Shown piece by piece: positions 21,896 to 28,261 of a DNA stretch of 28,261 nucleotides. Position numbers and translations under genes: made by a program. Within the stretch, counting starts at the first letter, position 1. The number at the start of each line of letters is the position of its first letter. Where the stretch lies: positions 1 to 28,261 of the forward strand of contig DATAVE010000144.1 in assembly GCA_036267875.1 (NCBI GenBank). Direction: 5' to 3'. The stretch is from DASZTV01 sp036267875. Its GTDB lineage: Bacteria; Actinomycetota; Actinomycetes; JAFAQI01. Below the pieces are notes generated by a model. That model had not been told where the DNA came from and ran no database searches. It was given only the letters and a program-made list of their open reading frames with translations.

Positions 21896-23646
21896 GCGGC
21901 CGAACGCTTCTTTCGCTCCGCCTCGGTGGCGTCCTCATCCAGGGCAAGCGTCATCTCTTCGAGTGAGCCGGTAACTACAACCCCGTAGTCGCGCTTCGCA
22001 GCCTCTATCGAGACGTACTCATCCCACACGTCGTCGAGCACCGCCTGCGGGTCACGTAGGAGCGGGTCGCCCCAGCCGCCGCCCCCACCGAACTTGTAGT
22101 CGAGCCGGTCTCCGGTCTCGAGCTGCACTCCGGACACCGCGGTCTCGACCTTGGTCTCACCGACGAAGCAGATGTCGGGCGACCCGTTGTGGCCGCCGGC
22201 GATGCCTGGGTGAGTGTGACGTTGGTTCACGACGTACTGGTTGATCTGAGTCGGCGTCCGCACCTCTTTGATGAAGTGGCTCCCGCAACCACCCCGCCAC
22301 TGGCCGGGGCCGCCGGAGTCGGTGATGAAGTTGCGGCCGCGCAGGATGTGCGGGAACAGCTGCTCGTTGATCTCCGCACTGGCCTTGATCAGGTTGCCCA
22401 TCGACGCGGCGAGCGCGCCCCAGCCGTCGGTGCCCTTCACCGCGCTGACCCATCCGGCGCTGACCTCGCCGCCGTGGTCGAAGAACGACTTGCCGCTGCG
22501 CGGGTCGGTATCGCCCCACATCTGGCGGGGGCTGCCGAACTTGTAGCTCTGCGGGCAGCACCGGTCGGGCAGGATCTTGCTCATCGCGATCGCGATCGCG
22601 TCACCTACCTCGACGCCCGGATGATGTGTGCCGCTCGAGACCGGCTTGCCGACCGGCGGGTTGAGGCAGCACCCCTCAGGCACGCGCAGGTCGATGCAGT
22701 TGAAGAAACCCTCGTTCTTCGGGATCGACGGGTCGACCAGACTGGCGAGCTGCGCGATGACGTTGCCGCGAGTGTTTCCGAACGTCGACCAGGCCTGAAT
22801 GTTCGGCCGGGTGTCCGAGCCGTCGAAGTCGATGATCAGGTGGTCGCCTTCGACCGTGATCTCGCAGTGCACGTGTATGTCGGTATTGCCGGCGGGGTCA
22901 TGATCGACGTAGACGTCCGAGACGTAAGTGCCGTCGGGCCAGGTCGCGATCTCCTCGGAGAACCGCCGGGTCGCGTCCGCGATCGTCCAGTCGACCGTCC
23001 CCTGGACCGCGTGCGCGCCGTACTCCTCGATGATCTCTGTCAGCCGGCGCGCACCGAGTTGCGCGGCTCCGACCTGCGAGCGAAGGTCTCCGATGAAGCC
23101 GGGAAGCCGGCTGTTGGCCCGCATCATCAGTACAACGTCGCGACGCTCGACGCCACGGTCGACCAGCTTCAGCACCGGGTAGCGGACGCCCTCGCTCCAG
23201 ATGTCCTTGGCGAACACGTTGTAGCCACCGGCCATCGCGCCACCGGTGTCGCCGTGGTGGCACTGGATCGAAGCAAACAGCATCAGGTTGCCGTCGAGGT
23301 CGAACACCGGGGCAAAGACGTTGACGTCCGGCAGATGCCCGCCGCCGTGGAACGGGTCGTTCGCGATCAGCACGTCGCCCGGGTAGAGCTCGCCCTCGAA
23401 GAACTCGCTGGCAAACCGGACCGGCAACGTCGAGGACAACATGAACTGCGGGATGCCGACTGACAGCGCGGCAAGCCGGCCGTGTCCATCGAGGATCGTC
23501 GCGTTGCGCTCGTTGGACTGGTTGAGGATCGGCGTGGTCGCGGTACGCGACACATACGTCGCCATCTCGAAGCAGATGGTCTCCATCGCCGAGCGGATCA
23601 CCGTCGCGGTGACGGCGTCGACGGATGGGGTGGCCTCGATCGTCAC
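21892..23646 (-). CDS. hyuB: Hydantoinase/acetone-carboxylase-type B subunit
   Basis: A 584-residue catalytic B subunit. GDVLIANDPFHGGGHLPDV (90-108) and SIQCHHGDTGG (126-136) carry the conserved His/Asp metal-site residues of the family. The segment DFDGSD, followed by a GN-x-RG helix, and the C-terminal GGGGWGDPLLRDP are also typical. It pairs with the A subunit for ATP-dependent cleavage of a lactam or hydantoin, or carboxylation of a ketone. I chose GTG 23646 because a GGAGG lies 7 bases upstream and the family N-terminus (DAVTATVIRSAMETI) starts right after it; the frame is open far upstream without homology. It heads run G, divergent from the ligase of run H. Confidence 0.95.
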   Translation of the reverse strand: MTIEATPSVDAVTATVIRSAMETICFEMATYVSRTATTPILNQSNERNATILDGHGRLAALSVGIPQFMLSSTLPVRFASEFFEGELYPGDVLIANDPFHGGGHLPDVNVFAPVFDLDGNLMLFASIQCHHGDTGGAMAGGYNVFAKDIWSEGVRYPVLKLVDRGVERRDVVLMMRANSRLPGFIGDLRSQVGAAQLGARRLTEIIEEYGAHAVQGTVDWTIADATRRFSEEIATWPDGTYVSDVYVDHDPAGNTDIHVHCEITVEGDHLIIDFDGSDTRPNIQAWSTFGNTRGNVIAQLASLVDPSIPKNEGFFNCIDLRVPEGCCLNPPVGKPVSSGTHHPGVEVGDAIAIAMSKILPDRCCPQSYKFGSPRQMWGDTDPRSGKSFFDHGGEVSAGWVSAVKGTDGWGALAASMGNLIKASAEINEQLFPHILRGRNFITDSGGPGQWRGGCGSHFIKEVRTPTQINQYVVNQRHTHPGIAGGHNGSPDICFVGETKVETAVSGVQLETGDRLDYKFGGGGGWGDPLLRDPQAVLDDVWDEYVSIEAAKRDYGVVVTGSLEEMTLALDEDATEAERKKRSAA

Positions 23647-23683
23647 GACGAGCCTCCGGTAAGAGAACCTTGACGGCGCTGAC

Positions 23684-23700
23684 GGAGAATCATGCTCTCC
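23684..23700. promoter_or_regulatory. Inverted repeat between run G and run H
   Basis: GGAGA-ATCATGC-TCTCC lies in the 102 bases between the HyuB-type gene and the divergent ligase. A TTGACG that could serve as a plus-strand -35 box is at 23670-23675, but no good -10 follows. The palindrome would overlap that promoter, as a repressor site would. Arms are only 5 bp, so this is weak on its own. Confidence 0.4.
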
Positions 23701-23748
23701 TAGGTGTGGAAGTCTGTCACAGCGATGCACGTGTCGGAAGGGACCGAA

Positions 23749-25428
23749 GTGAGCGGCGGGCAGCTGGCGGACGCCGCCGGTCCGGCGTTCGATCCCGGCG
23801 AGTTCATTGCTTCCGGCAGGCCGCTGACGATGGGCGGCTTTCTGCTCGAGGTGTGCCAGCGGTACGCCGACAACGAGGCGCTGGTCTTCGACGACCCGTT
23901 GCTCGGCAACGAGACGATCCGATGGACGTACGCCGATCTCGAGCGCAACGCCCGCGACGTAGCTCGGACCTTGATCGCACGTGGTGTGAACCCCGGAGCC
24001 CGGGTCGCGACGCTGATGGCCAATCGGCCGGAGGCCGTCGCGGCGTACTTCGGTGCAGCGCTCGCCGGCGCGGTGATCGTGCCGCTGTCGACGTTCGCAA
24101 CGAAGCCCGAGCTGGCGACACTGCTCGAGGCGGCCGGGCCTAGCGCGCTGCTGCTGCAGACCTCGATGGGCTCGCGCAGCTTCGCCGAGGACGTCGCCGC
24201 GTTGCAGGACGACGACGACACCGCGGTGCCGGCCCTGGTCGTTGCGCTCGGCCCCGAAGACGCCCGTCACGGGATCGAGAGCTGGGGATCCTTTCTCTTC
24301 GACGCGGACGAGACCGACGACAGCGTCGTAGGGGCGACGGTCGCCGTCACCGATCCGCGCGACACCGCACTGATCATGTTCAGCTCCGGCACGACCGCCA
24401 CACCGAAGGGCGTCGTCCATCACCACCAGGCCCCCACGCTGCAGTTCTGGATCCAGTCCGAACTGTTCGGTCGGCACGCGCAAACCCGGATGTGGACTGC
24501 GCTGCCGATCTTCTGGACCGCCGGCATGAACACAGCAATGGGCGCCACGCTTGCCGCAGGTGGCGCGTGGGTGATGCAGGAAGGCTTCGACGCCGGCGTC
24601 GCTCTTGCACTGATGGCCAGGGAGAGGGTGACCGAGGCCTACACGCTGCCCCACCAGGCGCGGACACTCGCCGAGCACGCCAACTGGCCAACCACTGACC
24701 TGTCCAGCCTGCGCAGCGTCTTCGGAAAGGCCGTCTTCGCGAAGCACCCCAGCGTCACGAATCCCGACCCCGACTGGCAGATGCCGGTCGGCTGGGGCAT
24801 GTCGGAAACGTGCGCCTTCATCTGCGCATACCCGTCGACCAGCTCGCGCGAGCTGATGCGGTCGAGTCTCGGCGTCCTGCTGCCCGGCAACCAGCTGCGC
24901 GTCGTCGATCCCGACTCGGGTGTGTCGGTGCCGGCGGGTGAAGAAGGCGAGCTGCTCATCAAGGGCCCGACCCTGATGCAGCACTACCTCGGCAAGACGC
25001 CCGAGCAGTGCTTCGACACCGACGGCTGGTTCCATACTGGCGACGTCGGCCATATCGGCGAAGACGGCGGCATCCACTGGAGCGGCCGGCGCGACGAGGT
25101 CATCAGGACCGCCGGGACCCTGGTCTCCCCAGCTGAGATCGAGGTGGCGTTGCGGGCGTACCCGCCGGTGCAGCTCGCGCGGGTCCTCGGCGTCGTGGAC
25201 GAGCGGCTCGGCCAGCTCGCGGTGCTCTGCGTCGAGCTTCGCGACGGCGCCACCGAGACCGCCGAGGACGTGCAAGGCTTCCTGCGCGAGCGGATCGCGG
25301 CGTACAAGGTGCCCAAACGGGTGGAGTTCTTCGGCGCGGGTGAGATCCCGCTGACCGCAAGCAAGACCAAGGTCCGCGACGACGAGCTGCGCGCGCTGCT
25401 GGACGCGAGAGAGAAACAGGGGAAATGA
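23749..25428 (+). CDS. AMP-forming acyl-CoA ligase (run H, first)
   Basis: A 559-residue ANL ligase. The P-loop is SSGTTATPKG (212-221), with Ala for the usual Gly. GWGMSETCAF is the A5 motif, TGDVGHIGEDGGIHWSGRRDEVIRTAG the A7/A8 region, and the catalytic lysine lies in LTASKTKVRDD. I chose GTG 23749 because GGAAGGGA lies 6 bases upstream; earlier in-frame starts at 23704, 23725 and 23731 lack a ribosome-binding site. Its stop overlaps the next start as ATGA. It is the longest complete ligase here and heads a four-gene plus-strand run with a dehydratase and a hydratase, so its product probably enters beta-oxidation (inference). Confidence 0.95.
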   Translation: MSGGQLADAAGPAFDPGEFIASGRPLTMGGFLLEVCQRYADNEALVFDDPLLGNETIRWTYADLERNARDVARTLIARGVNPGARVATLMANRPEAVAAYFGAALAGAVIVPLSTFATKPELATLLEAAGPSALLLQTSMGSRSFAEDVAALQDDDDTAVPALVVALGPEDARHGIESWGSFLFDADETDDSVVGATVAVTDPRDTALIMFSSGTTATPKGVVHHHQAPTLQFWIQSELFGRHAQTRMWTALPIFWTAGMNTAMGATLAAGGAWVMQEGFDAGVALALMARERVTEAYTLPHQARTLAEHANWPTTDLSSLRSVFGKAVFAKHPSVTNPDPDWQMPVGWGMSETCAFICAYPSTSSRELMRSSLGVLLPGNQLRVVDPDSGVSVPAGEEGELLIKGPTLMQHYLGKTPEQCFDTDGWFHTGDVGHIGEDGGIHWSGRRDEVIRTAGTLVSPAEIEVALRAYPPVQLARVLGVVDERLGQLAVLCVELRDGATETAEDVQGFLRERIAAYKVPKRVEFFGAGEIPLTASKTKVRDDELRALLDAREKQGK

Positions 25429-26627
25429 CGGACTCGACCGAAGCTTCTGAAGAGACTCTTGACGTCTCCGACCTCGCCCGGCACATGGGCGTGCCGATCA
25501 TGCCCGGCGAGCTCAAGGATCCGATTGCGCTGAACGACGTACGTCGCTGGGTGCAGGCGATGCACTACCCGAACCCGCTGCACTACGACGAGCACTACGC
25601 GGCGGAGAGCCGCTTCGGTCGGGTCATCGCGCCGCAGTCCTACACGGTGGCAACCGACACCAGCCATGGCTGCGCGCCCGCGCAGGTCGGCCGAATCCCC
25701 GACTCGCACCTCGTCTTCGGCGGCGACGAGTGGTGGTTCTTCGAGGCGCGCCTCGAGCCGGGCGACAAGGTGCTCTGCCACCGGATGCCCTACGACTACA
25801 AGGTGTCGGAGACGTCGTTCGCCGGCCCGACCTGCTTCCAACGCGGCGACACCCTCTACCTCACCGACTCGGGCGGCCGGGTCGCGCTGCAGCGCTCGAC
25901 GGCGATCCGCTACAAGGTCCGCAAAGCCAAGGAGAAGGACCTCTACGGTTCCGAGTCCGAAGCCGGCGACTCCGAGCCGGACTGGACCGACGAGAAGATC
26001 GCCGAGCTCGACGTCATCAAGGCGGAGTTCATCGAAGCGGTGCAGACCCTCGGCCACGACAAGCGGCTGCTCGGATCCGTGAAGGAAGGCGAGGTGCTGC
26101 CGCGTAACGTCCTCGGCCCGCACACCCTCGCCAGCTTCACGACCGAGTGGCGCGCCTACCCGATGACGACCTGGGGCGCGATGGCCAAGGGGCCGACGTC
26201 GGTCAAGGGCATCGACCTCGGCTACACCAAGGAGTTCGCCGGCAACGAGGGCGACCGCAACCTCGAACGATCGGATCCCGAGCGCACCGACGGTGCCTAC
26301 TACGGCCCGTCGCGCGGACACTTGCAGCCGCAGTGGGCCAAGAAGATCGGCATGGCGCGCGGCTACGGGTACGGCGCATCGATGGGCGCGTGGGTGCTCG
26401 ACTACGTCGCGGCCTGGGCCGGCGAGTGGGGGCATCTGACGCACGCCGATGTGAAGTACCGCTCCCCCGCGCTGACCGGCGACGCCAGCTTCATCACTGG
26501 CGTAGTCACCGGCGTACGCGAGGAGCGCCGTCGCGTTCACGTCGCCGATGTCGAGGTACGCATCGTCAACCAGGACGACCAGGTCCAGGCCAAGGGATCG
26601 GTCTCGGTCCAGCTCCCGCTCGAATAG
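25425..26627 (+). CDS. Double-hotdog MaoC/FAS1-type acyl dehydratase
   Basis: A 400-residue protein with two hotdog domains. The N-terminal one (about 35-165) has YPNPLHYDEHYAAESRFG (48-65), the hydratase-2 motif of FAS1-type dehydratases, with His53. The C-terminal one (about 230-395) has GHLQPQWAKKIGMARGYGYGASM (298-320), with His299 at the equivalent place. The Asp of the classic D-x-N-P-x-H motif is replaced by Tyr48 in the first and Gly294 in the second, so catalytic details differ. A charged linker (KAKEKDLYGSESEAGDSEPD, 167-186) joins the domains. It should hydrate an enoyl-CoA or dehydrate a 3-hydroxyacyl-CoA, with bulky substrates accepted. The ATG overlaps the ligase stop, and AGGGGAA precedes it. 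Confidence 0.92.
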   Translation: MTDSTEASEETLDVSDLARHMGVPIMPGELKDPIALNDVRRWVQAMHYPNPLHYDEHYAAESRFGRVIAPQSYTVATDTSHGCAPAQVGRIPDSHLVFGGDEWWFFEARLEPGDKVLCHRMPYDYKVSETSFAGPTCFQRGDTLYLTDSGGRVALQRSTAIRYKVRKAKEKDLYGSESEAGDSEPDWTDEKIAELDVIKAEFIEAVQTLGHDKRLLGSVKEGEVLPRNVLGPHTLASFTTEWRAYPMTTWGAMAKGPTSVKGIDLGYTKEFAGNEGDRNLERSDPERTDGAYYGPSRGHLQPQWAKKIGMARGYGYGASMGAWVLDYVAAWAGEWGHLTHADVKYRSPALTGDASFITGVVTGVREERRRVHVADVEVRIVNQDDQVQAKGSVSVQLPLE

Positions 26628-26639
26628 AAAGAGAACGCC

Positions 26640-27461
26640 TTGCCTATTCACTACGAGGTCGGCTCTCGCGCCGGCGCAGAGCGCGTCGCGCTGATCATCA
26701 TTGACCGCCCCGAGGCGAAGAACGCCTGCGACCTCGAGCACTTCCACGCACTTGCCCAGGCCTGGAAGCGGTTCGGCGAGGACGAGCAGGCCTGGGTTGC
26801 GATCATCACCGGGGTCGGGCGCAACTTCATGTCGGGTGCGGACCTCAAGACCTATATTCCCGAGATCACGAAGCTCGCCAAGCAGATCCAGGCCGGCGAG
26901 ACCGACAAGATCGGCGAGTACTCACTCGCGGACGGCACGGACGCGGTGCTGCGGGGCAGCAAGGTCTACAAGCCCATCATCGCGGCGGTGAACGGCCCGT
27001 GTGTCGCCGGCGGCATGGAGATGCTGCTCGGCATCGACATCCGGATCGCCACAGACAACGCGACCTTTGGCGTCCTCGAGCCGGCGCGTGGCTTGTTCGC
27101 GGGCGGCGGCTCGACTGTGCGGCTACCTCGTCAGCTGCCGTTCGCGCTGGCTCAGGAGTTCCTGCTGTGTGCCGACCGCGTCGACGCCAGGCGTGCACAT
27201 GCGATGGGCCTGCTCAACGAGATTGTCGAGGAGGACGACCTGCTCGACGCGGCGTTCCGGATGGCCGCCCGCATCACCAAGAACGCGCCGCTCGCCGTGC
27301 AGGCAACGAAGCGCAGCGTCATCGAGGGCCTCAAGGTCGACATGCGCGAGGCGTTCAAGATCGAGTCGAAGATCTCGCAGGAGGTCTTCGCGACCGAGGA
27401 CGCGAAGGAAGGTCCAAGAGCGTTCGCCGAGAAGCGCGAGCCAAACTGGCAGGGTCGCTAG
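26640..27461 (+). CDS. Enoyl-CoA hydratase (crotonase) with both catalytic glutamates
   Basis: A 273-residue crotonase. The oxyanion-hole segments FMSGADLK (63-70) and GPCVAGGMEMLLGID (119-133), and FGVLEPARGLFAGGG (143-157), are clear. Glu127 and Glu147 align with the two catalytic glutamates of rat hydratase, so it is a plausible true 2-enoyl-CoA hydratase. This contrasts with the crotonase at 6824-7627. An insertion of about 20 residues (ITKLAKQIQAGETDKIG, 76-92) lies in the variable loop after the first oxyanion segment and could shape the acyl pocket. The start is TTG at 26640, 12 bases after the dehydratase stop, with AAGAGAA upstream. Confidence 0.94.
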   Translation: MPIHYEVGSRAGAERVALIIIDRPEAKNACDLEHFHALAQAWKRFGEDEQAWVAIITGVGRNFMSGADLKTYIPEITKLAKQIQAGETDKIGEYSLADGTDAVLRGSKVYKPIIAAVNGPCVAGGMEMLLGIDIRIATDNATFGVLEPARGLFAGGGSTVRLPRQLPFALAQEFLLCADRVDARRAHAMGLLNEIVEEDDLLDAAFRMAARITKNAPLAVQATKRSVIEGLKVDMREAFKIESKISQEVFATEDAKEGPRAFAEKREPNWQGR

Positions 27462-27479
27462 GTAAAGGAGTCGCTGAGC

Positions 27480-28261
27480 ATGAGCGGCATGTTCCACCCA
27501 TCGGTCCACGCAGCGAACGCACCCGACCGACTCGCTGTCGTCACGCCGTCAACCGGCGAGACCCGCACCTACGCCGAGCTCGAAGCCAGGTCCAACCAGA
27601 TCGCATCGCTGCTGCGCGCTCGCGGGTTGCAGCGCGGCGACGTAGTCGCGGTCGTGATGACCAACGACGTCGCTTGGTACGAGGTGATCTGGGGAGTGCA
27701 GCGCTGCGGCCTGTACGTCGTACCGGTCAACTGGCACCTCGCCGCGAAGGAGACGGCGTACATCGTTGCCGACTGCGAGGCGAAGGCGCTCATCGCCTCC
27801 GCCGACCTAGCGGACACCATCGCTGCCCTCGGTGAAGTCGCCGACGACGTGCCGCTGCGGTTGTCGGTCGGCGGAGCGCTGCCCGGCTTCGAGTCACTCG
27901 AGGAAGCAACCGTCGGTCTGCCGGAGACCGCGTCGGCCGACGACATCGAAGGCAGCTGGATGTTCTACTCCTCCGGCACGACCGGGCAACCGAAGGGCAT
28001 CAAGCCCGGGTTGCCGACGATCGAGTTCGGTGACATGAATCCGCTGGTCGGGTTGATCAGCGGGCTCTACGGACTCCAGCCGGAGTCGGTCTACCTTTCG
28101 CCGGCTCCGCTCTACCACGCAGCTCCGGCCGGCTGGAGCACGACGGTGCACCGCATCGGCGGCACCGTTGTGGTGATGGATCGCTTCGACCCCCTGGAGT
28201 GGATGCGGCTCGTCGAGGAGCACAAGGTCACCCACACGCAGATGGTTCCGACGTACCTCGT
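27480..28261 (+). CDS. AMP-forming acyl-CoA ligase (run H, last; cut by window edge)
   Basis: The frame opens at ATG 27480, with AAAGGAG 9 bases upstream, and stays open to the window end, giving about 260 residues. RTYAELEARSNQIASLLRARGL at the N-terminus, WYEVIWGVQRCGLYVVPVNWHL, the P-loop YSSGTTGQPKG (163-173) and LSPAPLYHAAPAGWS are those of ANL acyl-CoA ligases. The A5 to A10 motifs lie beyond the window. It is 18 bases after the hydratase stop and clearly in the same run. It differs from the first ligase of the run, so two acids or two stages are implied (inference). Confidence 0.93.
   Translation, partial: MSGMFHPSVHAANAPDRLAVVTPSTGETRTYAELEARSNQIASLLRARGLQRGDVVAVVMTNDVAWYEVIWGVQRCGLYVVPVNWHLAAKETAYIVADCEAKALIASADLADTIAALGEVADDVPLRLSVGGALPGFESLEEATVGLPETASADDIEGSWMFYSSGTTGQPKGIKPGLPTIEFGDMNPLVGLISGLYGLQPESVYLSPAPLYHAAPAGWSTTVHRIGGTVVVMDRFDPLEWMRLVEEHKVTHTQMVPTYL

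Noticed and set aside
23647..25275. Apparent 543-residue N-terminal extension of the HyuB-type gene
   Set aside because: It is antisense to the run H ligase and lacks homology; the strong GGAGG before GTG 23646 marks the true start.
24984..26747. 587-codon minus-strand frame opposite the ligase and dehydratase
   Set aside because: No domain visible; the plus-strand genes have full motif sets and ribosome-binding sites.

Overview
The window is GC-rich, almost wholly coding DNA from an actinobacterium. The evidence is the very high GC at third positions, frequent GTG and TTG starts, an F420-type luciferase-like oxidoreductase, a DinB/mycothiol-dependent isomerase-type protein, and many acyl-CoA genes of the mycobacterial/nocardioform kind. 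Genus cannot be fixed from the sequence alone. I see no rRNA, tRNA, CRISPR array, transposase, integrase or phage gene. No gap between genes exceeds 300 bases.

Layout. (A) 1-5722, minus strand: a six-gene run in transcription order amidohydrolase, class III CoA-transferase, cytochrome P450, SDR, F420-type LLM oxidoreductase, aldehyde dehydrogenase (cut by the window edge). (B) 5840-6661, plus: acyl-CoA thioesterase II, divergent from A. (C) 6824-11280, minus: TetR regulator, P450-type 3Fe-4S ferredoxin, PaaI-like thioesterase, two acyl-CoA dehydrogenase (ACAD) subunits, and a crotonase lacking both catalytic glutamates. (D) 11384-12217, plus: a single SDR divergent from the TetR gene, with a palindromic operator candidate between them. 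(E) 12224-18014, minus: ACAD, ACAD, acyl-CoA ligase, SDR, acyl-CoA ligase; the last four are joined by 4-base stop/start overlaps. (F) 18119-19408, plus: an HD-domain protein like the PhnZ-type diiron oxygenases, and a DinB/MDMPI-type protein. (G) 19419-23646, minus: hydantoinase/acetone-carboxylase-type B and A subunits, then a VOC protein. (H) 23749-28261, plus: acyl-CoA ligase, double-hotdog acyl dehydratase, enoyl-CoA hydratase with both catalytic glutamates, and another ligase running off the window.

How the genes could work together (inference): this is a catabolic island for one or more hydrophobic, probably alicyclic or branched, carboxylic compounds. The P450 and ferredoxin would hydroxylate, the SDRs and aldehyde dehydrogenase would oxidise alcohols and aldehydes, and four ligases plus the CoA-transferase would make CoA thioesters. 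Two heteromeric ACAD pairs would desaturate, the crotonases and dehydratase would hydrate or cleave, and the thioesterases would release CoA. The hydantoinase-like pair suggests an ATP-dependent carboxylation or ring opening. The substrate cannot be read from the sequence. Local oddities are a 26-bp tandem duplication of a ribosome-binding site and start codon, ultrashort stop/start-linked reading frames before several genes, short repeats in one convergent gap, and three inverted repeats at divergent promoters.
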